64,000 bases of DNA from Sebastes aleutianus (lineage: Eukaryota > Chordata > Actinopteri > Perciformes > Sebastidae): NCBI GenBank assembly GCA_916700875.1, contig CAKAKS010000066.1:31784490-31848489 (forward strand), read 5' to 3'. Positions 20,479-32,020 of the stretch are shown in pieces (positions within the stretch are counted from its first letter, which is position 1; every line of letters begins with the position of its first letter). The translations under genes and the position numbers were made by a program. Under the pieces are notes generated by a model. That model saw only the letters and a program-made list of their open reading frames with translations, made no database searches and was not told the origin of the DNA.

Positions 20479-21079
20479 CCTCCAGATCACACAGACAGGA
20501 GTGGATTTGCAGCTCGAAGTTTGCATGGGTGGATTCAGTCACTTAGGTTAGAGGAGGTGGTTTTATAGGGGTGTATATCTGCCCCATCTGGGAGTCTGGA
20601 ATGGGTCTGCAAAAAAAGCAGCTTTTTTAGCCTTCATGTGTGCAGCCTCAGACAGACCGTTCAGCCATTCAGCCATTCAGCCAAAACCTGCCAGGCAAAC
20701 TTCCAATAAGCCATGCAAGTTTAACAACGCTATTATCCTCCAGTTTAGGCCGCAGTTACTCACTTTCCATTGAAGAAATGCTGCAGGCAGTTGTTGATAC
20801 TATTAAGATGGTTTCATTGGAACAGCAGGAGGGTTGGGTTTGATTCGTGCTCACTCAGATGGGATAGATCCAGTGGTGTCACACAACCCATCAAGAGGCA
20901 TTATGATCATTAATAAGCCTGATGGGGTTCCCAAAGTGGAGTCCTGCAGGAGTCCTGAGCTAGGTTTCATTGCATCTACCACCATGTGTAGTAGGTCTAG
21001 GCAGTTTATCAATATTATATCGATATCGTGATATAAGACTAGATATCGTATTAGATTTAAGATATCGTAATTTCTTAGT

Positions 21080-21907
21080 TAGGGATGCACCCATCTGACT
21101 TTTCCAGTCCCGATAGCGATACCTGGGCTTTGGATATCAGCCGATACAGAGTACCCATCAATACCAGTTTAATTATTAAGCTCTGTGCCTGCTGTGTGGA
21201 AGTGACTGGGATCATTCTATTATGTGTAAAGCTGGGGACACACCAACCCGACATCAGAGAAGTAGCAGCGACGAAGGCCGCTGTTGCGTCGCCTCACATC
21301 GCCCCACATCGCCTCGCGTCGCCTTTGTTTTGGCCCACAAGTTGCATTTGAACACACCGCGAGTACTGCTGATATACAAGCCGTTGTTATGATACGTACA
21401 CGAAATAAAGCGCCATTTGCCGACCATTTTCCCACTTCTTCCAGATGTCCATGTCGTTGTGAAAATATCCGTGTATTGGAATGATCAGGTGAGACGAAGA
21501 TGAAAAATGAGAAGAGCCTTCATTGTTTTTCCTCTTGACTTTACTCGTTGGCTTGCTTTCCTCACTTCCGTTTCTCTTCTCGTGCACTGATTCGTTTACG
21601 CTGAACAGCCAATCAGAGTGATTTCTCTCACCGATGAGCTCCTCCGACACAGGCAGACTAGAGCCGACAGTGAGGGACACTCTGCAAAAACTAAGCCGAC
21701 AGACGCTCACCGATGGCCCCAAATTGTCCCGACGGCCGACCGTTGGCTTGGTGTGTCAGAGCCTTAAGGCAACATGAGGCTTGACTTAAACATTGTTTTA
21801 TTAACTTTGTAAAACAAAATGTAACAAATAAATACATAGATATAAAATTAACCAGCTATTTGAGTCAGTATCGGCCGATAGCCGATATCTGTATTGGTGC
21901 ATCCCTA
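21080..21907. mobile_element. Middle hAT-like element (tagggatgcac family)
   Basis: Ends TAGGGATGCAC and GTGCATCCCTA are inverted repeats. Subterminal blocks contain cgatagcgatacctgggct and cagtatcggccgatagccga. It is inserted in the outer element and itself interrupted at 21227-21766. I could not read a clean target duplication. Confidence 0.85.
21227..21766. mobile_element. Innermost element (gacacaccaac family)
   Basis: The left end TAAAGCTGGGGACACACCAA and right end (reverse complement) TAAGGCTCTGACACACCAA form about 20-bp inverted ends around 540 bp. The left half, caacccgacatcagagaa, recurs at 39560-39600. There is no transposase. Confidence 0.82.
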
Positions 21908-22086
21908 ATCATAATGTGGCATAGGCCCAAGTGTTGTCTTTTCCTGGTTTTAAAGGCTGCATTGTAGTAAATTGATGTAATTTTCTGCAATATTGTCGCA
22001 AAATCGAGCTATTTGGTCAAAAATATTGTAATATTTGATTTTGTCCATATCGCCCAGCCCTAATGTGTAGGCCTATACAGTAATTT

Positions 22087-22866
22087 AAGTTTTCCTTTTG
22101 GAGGCAAGAAGGATTATGGGCAGCCTCTGACCAAGGCCAACAGGTCCTTACTCTCTCAAAAGCAGATATTAATTCACTTAAAGTGAATTTCTATGTTCAG
22201 ACAAGCAGGTGACAGTGGTTCATCCACACCAGCTGCAATCAGGATGATTACGATGTTACACAGCCAGCATCACCGTCCCAGACTCCATCTGATGAAAGAG
22301 GAAGTCAGTGCTATGGATTTAATATAGAGCTGTCGCTGTTGGAGGGGAGATAACAGCAGAGAGAGTGATGTGTCTGGTCTGAATCATCATTCCCACATAC
22401 ATTCTCCTCTACTGCTAACCCCCAGGTGAATGGATTATCAGTGAAGTGATCAGCTCAATCTCACATTCGTGAGGAACCCCTGAGGGGGGATCATGTTGGA
22501 AACCTCTGACCTGGACTGAGGACTATTGGGTTAGATCATCCAACCTTTAGCCTACACAGAGCCATGTTATCGTCTGCCAAAGTATAAAACTGCTCCGAGG
22601 TGGGGTGGGGGGTTTTACAGTGTTTTAAAAACTGTACATGTTGGGTGTGTAGATGATGTGTCACTGTATTAGCGTAATAGGCAATTGCTGTCATTTCTAA
22701 CACATATTTTTACTTAAAGCTGCAGTAGGTAGAATAGGAGCAAATATGATTAAAAAAGTTATTTTTATGAAACGGTCACTATATCTTGACAGTAGTGCAT
22801 GAGACAGGTAAGCTGGAAAAAATCATGTTCTTCTGTGTCCTCCGGTGCTCCTAATGGGATCTGCAA
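22087..22866 (+). repeat. Copy B of the ~0.7 kb direct duplication
   Basis: Matches 14552-15241 in the same orientation. It has extra sequence around 22250-22320 (cagccagcatcaccgtccca). It lies 1.7 kb into the zdhhc8 intron, so the two copies bracket the zdhhc8 promoter and first exon. Confidence 0.9.
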
Positions 22867-23047
22867 GATTTCACAGACCGGAGGAAAACAACCAATCGTA
22901 GCCAAGCTGGAGTCTGCCGGCTGTCAATCACTCACAAACTCCGGCCAAGCGGTCAAACTAGGCAGCGCTGATCAAATATGAATCAATATTCTGTTACTCT
23001 ATTTTTGCCCAATGATGCCAAAAACTTTCTGCCTACTGAAGCCTTAA
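22714..23047 (+). mobile_element. TTAA-flanked element (gctgcagtagg family)
   Basis: TTAA at 22714-22717 and 23044-23047; ends AAGCTGCAGTAGGTAGAA and TTCTGCCTACTGAAGCC. About 330 bp, no ORF. TTAA flanks are the piggyBac signature, so a piggyBac-type MITE is inferred. Confidence 0.72.
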
Positions 23048-23379
23048 AGGTGCAGTGTGTAGGATTTGACGGCGTCTAGGGATGGGTTGCAGATTGCAAC
23101 CAACTGAAAATTCTCCGGTGCACCAAGCGTGTCTACGGTGGCCGATGCAAAAACGCAAATGGCGCTGTCTAGAGTGTTTGGTTTGTCCATCCTGGGCTGC
23201 TGTAGAAACATGGTGGCCGGCAAGGACCCACTCCCTATCTAGATATAAGCATCTTATTCTAAGGAATCGAAAACACAACAGTTCTTATTTTCAGGTGTTA
23301 ATACACTAAAGAAAACAAACTTATTAATATTCCATTTCTGCCAATAGATCTCACTGAATGTTACACACTGTTCCTTTAA
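23044..23379 (+). mobile_element. TTAA-flanked element (cagtgtgtagg family), copy 1
   Basis: Begins TTAAAGGTGCAGTGTGTAGG and ends gttacacactgttcctTTAA, so the ends are inverted repeats. It shares the TTAA at 23044-23047 with the preceding element. Sister copies are at 35511 and 37885. Confidence 0.8.
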
Positions 23380-25489
23380 TAGCTGTTGTTGATCTAAGGT
23401 TGCGTGTTTTTGTACCATTAAATCATTTATTGCTTTTTGACACAGATCTGTATCAAATGCAAAAGTGTGATACGGAATCTGTTCTTCACTTGTATGAACT
23501 AGAAAATGCAGGTAGACACAGAAAATGCTTGAGCTGCCCCTCCGAGTAGTTTTGCACTCTCAGTGTCAGGTCAGCGACCGAGACTGAAGGAAACATATGG
23601 TGTTTGTAGGGTTGCGTCGGTACGTTGGATTGTAGCTTTAAAAATCCCAGCGCTCCTCGTAGTGTCTAGTGTCTAGGGCTTTGCATAAACAAATGGCCTG
23701 ATTTACAAGTCTTTGTGTTGAATGAATGTGTTATGATTTAATAAGAGATTTGCATTTCAGTCACGTTGTTCGCAGAATTTTTGCAGCCCAGTTTGAAAAA
23801 AAAATAGTTGTTCTTTTGCTGGGTTCACGTCAATCTACACATTAAGGTTCATCCTCCCAGCAGATGGTTCAAGGGTGAGGATTAAGACTTTACGTGGTTG
23901 CTCCTTTATTCCCAGTAAAAGGTCTGGAGGATTGAGTCGCGTATAATGGAACCCCCCGGGGAGCAGTGTACAGCCAAACTAGGCCATGTCTCCTCATTCT
24001 CAAACACACACATAGAGAGAGTCCATCATGTTGGACCCAGTCTAGTCTGGCAAAAGTAGGACCATTTTACATTTCTATGTCGCAAACTTTGTTTTGGCAG
24101 CCACAAGCTTAGACGTGCAGGGGTTAAAACTAAAGACCTATACTAGTCCCTCATACACGCTTATGTACAGCTGAGTGCCAGGGACACAAATCTTTTTTTA
24201 TTCCTGGGCCGCAGTGTGTTAAAGGTCCCACTGTTGCCAGCAGGCCACTTGGTGTCATATGTGCAATGGAGGATGAGACTTGGAGCCAGCTATGGCTCTC
24301 ACACACGCACACACACACACACACACACTGTCCATAGTGTGTTACTGTTTGGCTTACTGACGCCTGACAGTTTGTGTTTCCCACAGAGATTGAATTAGAA
24401 CACATTAGTACAGAATTATTTATATCTGCACAGCATGACCACGACTCCTCACAAAAATACTGATGATAAATTAAGCTTTTAGTCACAGTTTAGCCGTCAT
24501 AGTATTATCCCAGCCTTATCTGGGTCTATAAGGAGATTCTATTATACAGTAGCTTAGACTTCTTCGCTGGGTCTAAATTAGTCCCAGCTCTGTATTATGG
24601 CTGCACTGAAGAAGCTTTCTTTTGCCTTTAAGTAATTCCTCAGGATGGCTTCAGCACCGCCCTTGACCATATGCCAAAAGGATAACCTGCTCAGGAGACA
24701 GAACTGCCAGGCTGGCTATTATCATCTGTTGTCAAGCCTAATAGTCCATACTTAAAGAGTACGCATGGATAGATGTGTGGAAACTGTCAATTGATCATCT
24801 GGCCGAGACCTCTGTTCAGCAGTTTTTGCAGCGTGGAGGTGAATTATGAGAGAGGCAGTTAGTGGTGGAGCCACAATCACCAGGCTGAATGAGAACAGGC
24901 CTGTCAGGAATCTAATCTCCAGCTTCCACATCTGTTTCCTCCTTTTCACTGTACATCCATTCAGTCGGACTTCATTCAGATTCTACCCGATGCATTGTTT
25001 TGCATTTGTGCTCCACTCTGAGGTTCTTGTTGAGATTTTTAAAGGTATTTCCGATTTTAGTTGAGAGAGTGCAGAGTTGTCGAAACATAGGAAAGAGGGG
25101 GGTGATATACTGTTAAAACAAGTGTTCCTATATTTAACCTTTTAGGTTCTATATCGTGGTACATATATAGCTGTAGACTGCTGCAAGGTTGACCATTTTT
25201 TTGTAGGCCAACCCGGAAGTTAGCATCACCCTGGTTCCCTCGACAAAAGTTCCAAACAATTTTCTTCAGCAAGTACACCTTCACAAATGAACACCACTTT
25301 TATGATTTTCTAAGCATAAATGTGATTGCCAGTAAAAGAAGCAAAGAAAGCAAGAAGCTAATGTTCGGCTATAAATGAAATACTTTACACCACGGTCGCA
25401 TAACTTCACGTCACCAAGCTAAAGGCGGACTAGTGTTCAGCATGATGACGTTTAGTCTCGTTTAGCCACTTGTTAGCAAACCGCCTTCT
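23380..25489. other. Intronic sequence, no gene
   Basis: Holds a (CA)n run at 24299-24328. Around 25370-25480 there is repeat-like sequence (cttcacgtcaccaagctaaa) that the next TTAA element may have entered. Nothing else was recognised. Confidence 0.5.
24299..24328. repeat. (CA)n microsatellite
   Basis: About 30 bp of CA with one G interruption. Confidence 0.92.
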
Positions 25490-26009
25490 TTAAAGGTCCC
25501 ATATCATGCTAATTTTCAGGTTCATACTTGTATTTTGTGTGTCTACTAGAACATGTTTACATGCTGTAATGTTAAAAAAAACTCTACATTTTCCTCATAC
25601 TGTCTGCCTGAATATACCTGTATTTACCCTCTGTCTGAAACGCTCCATTTTAGTGCATTTCAACGGAATTGCAAGGGAATTGCGTTGCTAGGCAACAGTC
25701 CATGGTCCATGTTTACTTCCTGACAGCTGATGTTATTTACATACACGGCAACAGGAAATAAACTGGGACACATTTAGAATGTTTATGTTTAAAACCATGT
25801 AATAATCTATATATTTTATATTTGTGACATCACAAATGGACAGAAATCCTAACGGCTTGTTTCAAACGCACAATTACTGAATACAGGCTGTGTGTATTTC
25901 TCTGTATATTGAGCGTTTTGAATGTTTAACAGTATTTATATAGCACTTAAACCTGCTTTATAATATAAAAGACATGAAAATCTCACTTTTTACAATATGG
26001 GACCTTTAA
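25490..26009 (+). mobile_element. TTAA-flanked element (ggtcccatat family), copy 1
   Basis: TTAA at 25490-25493 and 26006-26009; ends AAGGTCCCATAT and ATATGGGACCT are inverted repeats. 520 bp, no transposase. Shares atgctaattttcaggttcat with two other copies. Confidence 0.85.
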
Positions 26010-26340
26010 GACATATAAAAGCTTAAAAATTGACAAGTGGGGTATTTACTGATGTGTTTCATGTCATAGATCTATCTATCTCTATAATTCCAGTAGTCAT
26101 ATGTTTTAAGCAGCTTTAGCCAAATACACCTCATACTGAGCAAAATTAGGTAACATAACATAAACGTCAGTCCACAAACCAATGGGTGACATCATAAATG
26201 ACCCAGGGAAACAAACACTGAACATTTGCCCTATAGTGAAAAACATTGTTGAAATGTGTCATATTAATTAAGGGGTACAACCCCGGGGTTCCTTATCAAA
26301 CCTTTTTATGAGAGAGTTTTTAAGATTCTGATTTAATTGC

Positions 26341-26714
26341 TTGAAGAGGACCTATTATGCTCATTTTCAGGTACATACTTGTATTTTGGGTTTCTACTAG
26401 AACGCTTTAATGTTAAAAAAAAACGTTAACATTTTCTCATACCGGCTGTGCTGCAGCACCTCTTTTCACCATCTGTCTGAAATGCTCTGTTTGAGCTCCT
26501 GTCCCCCTGCCCCCCACTCCTAAAATCCCTTGGTGACATCACCATGTTACGGAAGAGGCGTTTCCGGCAGTTCAGGAGCAGTGTCTCTGTGGGGAAGAGA
26601 AACTCCCTTTTGGCGTGGACTTTGGGCTTTATAACTTTGCAGACCTTTTACATGCATAAAAAAACTATATAACACACTAAAGGAAAGGGAAAAAGTATAA
26701 TAGGTCCCCTTTAA
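26341..26714 (+). mobile_element. TTAA-flanked element (ggtcc family), copy 2
   Basis: Starts agaggacctattatgctcat, ends ataataggtcccctTTAA. The left TTAA has decayed to TTGA. About 374 bp. Shares the extgtgctgcagcacctctt-like core, ggctgtgctgcagcacctct, with copy 3. Confidence 0.8.
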
Positions 26715-28354
26715 TGTGGGCTAACCAGAAGAGTCCCCTTAGCTTTATGGTGTTATTTTTCCTATAAATGTAACTTCTTTTACATTGAACATATGGCCAG
26801 AGATGTTGGTAATGTCCCACTATCTTTGTTCACCCGTCCCCTCTTCACTCTGCTGTTTGTAACATCGTGGTTTTCCGTGTCTTATTAATTGAAGGTCTAA
26901 AAGCATAATTGAATGTTGGTTCATTGATCCTAATCCGTGTCCCGCGTGTGATTATGTATGCTGAGCTGCTGTCGACTTTTTGTCAAGAGGTTCGGTAAAC
27001 AAGCTCGTAACCATCAACGCCTCGCTGCTCGGTATTAGTGTCCATTAGAGCCCGTTTCCCTTCCTCCTGTGCGGCGTCAGTGGCTTCGAGGCGGCCGGTG
27101 TTTGACTGTAGTGAAATGAATTGTTGGTTTAACTCGTCCTGTTTATGCTCGCTGTGGGAACCTGGCCGTCTTTGCTGCCTGTTTTAAATATTGCTCATAT
27201 GACATTGGGACCGATTTGGCTTTAGTTTGTTTATTTAAATGTGTGATTGAGGATATGTTGCCAAGTTTGAGATGTGGCAAGGGCAGAGCGTTTCTCAGAA
27301 GGAGGAAATTACCAATTCACATGTTATGAATAAGAAGCCCTTGTAGCTCTTTCAGGGTCTCATGAACAAGCATCTATCAAAGCTAGAAACCAGAGAATCT
27401 CAGCCTCCCTGATGTGATACTCACGTTAACCTTCGAGTCAGCTTTATAAAAATATATCCCACGACTCCCGTGAGAGCAGGCGAGCTCATCAGTATTCGTC
27501 TTCTAACTCCTTCTCATCTTGCCACCAGAAACATTCGCTTAAGTGTTACTATTCTGTCCTCACACACTGTCTCAGCATTCGGTTTGAGCCCCATCAGCTG
27601 AGGTGGATGAGGAACTATCCTGTCCTCATGTCACACAGAGGATAAAACTTGATCATCTTGACGGGGGCCAAAAGTAGCCGATGACGTACAAGCTCACCGG
27701 GGCCAAAATATTCCCTCTGCCTATTCATAAAATCCATGTGGCGCAGACTCCTGGTTTGTCGAGATAACTGGGATAAAACCAGTAGCAGGTCGGTGCGGTG
27801 TGGCTAGCTTTGTTAGATTAGATAACAATGTAATTTCCTCTGTAGGTCCTGTGGAGTGAGGGGCTGGAGATTGACATTGCAATGCAGGGTTGTGTCGCTC
27901 TCAGAAGGTACTTAAGGTGACAGGCAAGGGGTCTTATTTCTCTTTGAGGTAATGCAGAAGATAAGGCCACACTTATAAATTTACTTTTTTTTTTTTTTTA
28001 CATTACATTACGTTACGGTCTTATTGCTTTTGACAACATGTTTTTTCAGCCTGTGTGCTGATTTATGGTTAATTTTCCCTCTTATTGTGGTTTAGGGTTT
28101 ACCACAAGGCACGTTTCCAACCTGTCAGATCATCACATTCATTTGGCTATTGTGGTTGTATGGCTTGTGCTAACTTTGCACTCTCCACCTCCTTGTAGAG
28201 ATTTGGGGAACTCTTTTTTTCTTTTTACACAAATCATTTCAAGCACTTGTCTCTGATTCTGATGCAGGGATCTACTGTACATCCTTGCACATTGGTTTGT
28301 TGTGAGACTGTGGATAGCTTTCCATTCAGTGTGTGTTTGTTCCATGCCCCCAGG
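26715..28354. other. Intronic sequence, no gene
   Basis: Mostly unique-looking. A T-run at 27987-28000 precedes acattacattacgttacg. No exon with flanking splice sites and family match was seen. Confidence 0.5.
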
Positions 28355-28803
28355 AAGTGCGCCAGGCTTCGAAGCAAATTTAACATAGTGGCCAAACGAC
28401 GGTACTACAACTTCCGTGTCCGTCACGTGATGCCATCAGGTCCAAAAATACTTTTTCCCATAGACTTACATTGGGAAAGAGACGTCTGTTACTCGGCGGA
28501 TAATTTTTTTTGAGGTAAATCAACTTCCCAATACGAACACTAGAATAGCCCTCAATTAAATCATTAAGTCCTAAAAGTTGTAAAATGCACTAATAGCCGA
28601 ATCCAGAGACCGAGACGGAGGCTGGACTGCGGGCTGGGAGGCGGAGTTAAAGGAAACGCTACTGCGCCTGCTCTGTGGGCCCAATAGATGCGGAAGATTG
28701 CCGGGAGATCTGGGTAATTTTATACTTGGAAGTCAAACTTTTTTTGCTTTATGCGCCACTAAGCGCCTCCAACACTGTATCCAGTTCTCTTTATACATCC
28801 ATG
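28355..28803. repeat. Dispersed repeat, unclassified
   Basis: Stretch from gcgccaggcttcgaagcaaa to tatccagttctctttataca, including cccatagacttacattggga. It has the look of a dispersed fish repeat with many CpGs. No inverted ends or target duplication were resolved. Confidence 0.55.
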
Positions 28804-30143
28804 GTTTGTGCTACAGAAGTAGAGGATGATTAGCCCCATACAGCCACAATAGCAACATTTATGGGAAACAATACAATTAAATCCCTTTAAAGCAGCTATA
28901 TGGTGTGGCAGTCAAAAAACCCTGTTCCACCACAGTTAAGTCAAAGTGACTGATTTAATTCACTGTGAAGGATTTACACTTAAACAGTGTTGTGCCCCCC
29001 CCCCCTCATGTCCTGATTTCATCAGTAAAGAAGCAAAAAGTCCTTTTGAAGTTCTGTGTCTTTGATACCATCATGTAACACCAATCTGAGTTGCTTCCTA
29101 TTTAAACCCATCAGCACTGTGTTGATTTCCATTTGCAGTGTAAAACATTACCTACTCAGAAACTCAACTATAGTTATTATGCATGAAGAGACCAGCGGGT
29201 CCCGAGTGGTGTTCAGGGGTCCTTGAGAGAATTCCAGGGAGTCTCTCAATGAGAAAGAGTTCAGTGTAACTGAATTCATTTGATCTTAATGTACGCCAGT
29301 TAGTGTGCTGTATGTATATAGCTCTTGTTTATTAGCTCAAGGCACCGCTGTACCTAATTATAGTCCTCTAGAGCCACTACATGTAGACTCGTAGTCTTTA
29401 GTGTTTGAGCATTCTTATGTGCAGCTTTAACATTCAAAAATAAGAGAAGTCATGTCGTTTCTGTGGTAGGATTAAACAAAGATTCCCTGGAATACCGTAA
29501 ATGTTTGCTGGATTCAGAAAGTCACTCCCGTTCACCACATTTGTAGGCAAAACAAAAAGCTATTTTGGAGTTATCATCTAATAGATGTCAGTGGGAGTGA
29601 GTTTGAGGTTGTTGTAACACATGCAGTGCCTGATCTATTGTGTCGTTGTTGTATATCACGGTGAAATGCTTTTGATGTTTTGAAAATGTCTACTATCAAA
29701 AATCAAAGCGTCATTTCAAACAGCAGTAGAACTCATAGTGTTACTCTAGCGGGAGCTCGACACGTCTGAGTCTGAACTCCATCGCTCGTATATTTTTAGC
29801 TGCCGACTGTTAGACAGTGATGTGATCAAGTGTGAGTGTCAGACGAATGTCTTGATCTAATAATGATCTAAAGGAGTGTGTTTCTGAAGGTACTTCTGAA
29901 TGGAGTAAACCATTTACCAAACAGCTAATACATCCAACATATACACACACACACAAACCAGTCCTGTCCGCCCTGGCAGGGAACTGTCATATATCTATCT
30001 GTCGAGCCGAGGTATGTCCAGCTGTTGTGTCTCCTCAGAGTAAAGCTGAAGAGTAGTGGTTCTCACTGAGGTCAACAAAGGTCCTTTAAAGACTCCCAAG
30101 GGGGGGGCAGCAGAAAAATAATGTTGTTCATTTTATTTGTCAG
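28804..30143. other. Intronic sequence, no gene
   Basis: A C-run at 28996-29006 and a short CA run near 29942-29955 are the only distinct features. Confidence 0.45.
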
Positions 30144-30148
30144 CTCGA

Positions 30149-30837
30149 TTAGGGCTGCAACTAACTTTTATTTTCATTATCGATTAATCTGCGAATTATT
30201 TTCTTGAAAAATGTCCATCCCAGTTTCCCAAAGTCCAAGGTGATGTCTTTAAATGTCTTGTTTTGTCAGTCCAAAACCCAAATATATTCAGTTTAATATG
30301 ATATAATACAGAGAAAAGCAGTAATTTCCATATTTGACGGGCTGAAAAAATCATTTTCTGACATTTTTGCGAGAACAATTACTTGAACAAAAAATGAACG
30401 ACTTATCTGTTATCAAAATAGTTGGCAATTATTTTCCTGTTGATCGACTCATCGATTAGTCGACTAATCTCGATAATTTAACTTTATTTAGAAAGTTCAA
30501 TACAGTAGTTACATAAGCATTTTCAGATTTTTCATTACATCGGTAAATATATTTCACAGTATAAAAATAATATAAAGATTAAATAAATTATACAACAAAT
30601 AAAATGTAAGGATGAAAAATACAAAACAATCAGGTCTGTTAAACTGTTGTTGAAATGTCTGAATAATCGAATAGTTTTTGCCAATTTAGAATTTTTGAGT
30701 TTGACATTTTCAATCATAGTCAAATATGTTTTAAAATCAGAATCATTAAAAGTACAAGAGGAGGGACTAATCTCAATAACAACTTTACTTTCGTAGTCAC
30801 TCTGCGTGTAGACCGTCACCTCCCTGCTCGCAGCCCT
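30149..30837. mobile_element. hAT-like element (gggctgcaactaac family), interrupted
   Basis: Left end tagggctgcaactaactttt with tcattatcgattaatctgcg; near its right end gatcgactcatcgattagtc. The expected terminal gcagccct appears only at 30829-30836, after about 355 bp of unrelated sequence, so the last bases are separated by an insertion. Confidence 0.75.
30472..30828 (-). pseudogene. Probable retro-insertion of unknown parent
   Basis: On the minus strand an open frame runs REVTVYTQSDYESKVVIEIS through NSKLAKTIRLFRHFNNS and on to a hydrophobic, AT-rich tail; then AATAAAG just before 30472. The frame has no start inside the insert, so it looks like a 5'-truncated 3' end. The possible target duplication is short (ctcg). 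I do not recognise the protein. Confidence 0.5.
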
Positions 30838-31557
30838 AGTCAGACCCAACCCGCATTACACCGTCGCCACAGTTTGCAAAGGCAAACTTCTACTGAAGAG
30901 AAAAGGTAATCTTGAACTGCCACTTCATCTTCCCTCCATCAAGGTTCCTGCGGGCCTGAGCAGCAGGCTGCTGGCAGAGCTTTCATACAGCCAGAGCAGA
31001 CTGCCTCCATCGGTATCGATGAGTGAAAGAGGCCCAGAGAATAAAAGGCCACGTCTTCTAATCTCATTCCACCCCAGCCCTCCTGTCACTGCTTGACAAC
31101 TAGGTTAAGATAATGCTGACAGATCCTCTTCCCTGGCTCTCCACCATGCATCCCAGAGCAGGACGACTGCCTACTCTACATGCCACACAAACAACAAACT
31201 GCCAACTTTAAATCACATCAAGCTGCAGGTCTGGGCAAGTTTTCCTTGATTTTGTCCCTCTGTAATCATCCAAAAAATCAACGTCGCTGTCACCTACTCT
31301 ACTATGTGAAACCAGTTATTACATTGTAAAGCTCCATTTTAATGATCACCTTTGCACTGTGCTAAAGAGCAACAGTTTCCTCTGTTCTTGTACCTTTTTA
31401 AAGAAATGTAATGAGAATCCCAAAATGCAAAGTGCTGTTGCAGTGCTGTTACTGAAACAAATGCACTGCAAATTCTTCACACTACTGGAAGGATTTAAAT
31501 GGTTGTAACAAAGTGCTAATTTCCAGTAAAAACCCATCTGCCCAAGACCATATATCT

Positions 31558-32020
31558 TTAAAGAGGACTTATTATGCTCATGTTTACATGCTGTAATGTT
31601 CAACGCTTTGTTTTTCTCATACCGGCTGTGCTGCAGCACCTCTTTTTGCCCCCCTAAAAAGCCCCGTCTGCTATGATTGGTCAGCTGGCCCACTCTGCTG
31701 AGATTGGACAACCGAACCAAACTCTTCGGACTCCGTTCCAGCTCTGCTCTAACTAGCTTTGTTTGAGGGTGTGGCAAACTAGCCGCTATAGGCAGGTATT
31801 ATATGTGGTACTTAGTGACATCACCACGTTACGGAAGAACAGGCGGGACTTCAAGCAAGGTGTTTCAGGCAGTTCCGGAGCAGTGTGTCTGTGTGGGAGA
31901 GTAACTCCCTTTGGCGTGGACTTTGTAACTTTCCAGACCTTTTTTACTTGCACAAAAAAAACTGTTTATCACAATAAAGGAAAGGAGAAAAAGCACAAAA
32001 GCATCACAGGTCCTCTTTAA
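31558..32020 (+). mobile_element. TTAA-flanked element (ggtcc family), copy 3
   Basis: TTAA at 31558-31561 and 32017-32020; ends AAGAGGACTTATTATGC and CACAGGTCCTCTT. 463 bp. Shares ataccggctgtgctgcagca with copy 2. A 143-codon minus-strand frame across it is not a gene. Confidence 0.82.

Larger units (their letters stand above)
20992..22062. mobile_element. Outer hAT-like element (cgatat family) carrying nested insertions
   Basis: Left part tctaggcagtttatcaatat with tatcgatatcgtgatataag; right part ccatatcgcccagcccta. A perfect 8-bp target duplication ATGTGTAG lies at 20984-20991 and 22063-22070, as expected for hAT. The middle (21080-21907) is a second element. Without it the host element would be about 240 bp. 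Confidence 0.88.

Noticed and set aside
31346..31777. 143-codon minus-strand frame
   Set aside because: Crosses the boundary of a TTAA-flanked element and has no recognisable domain.
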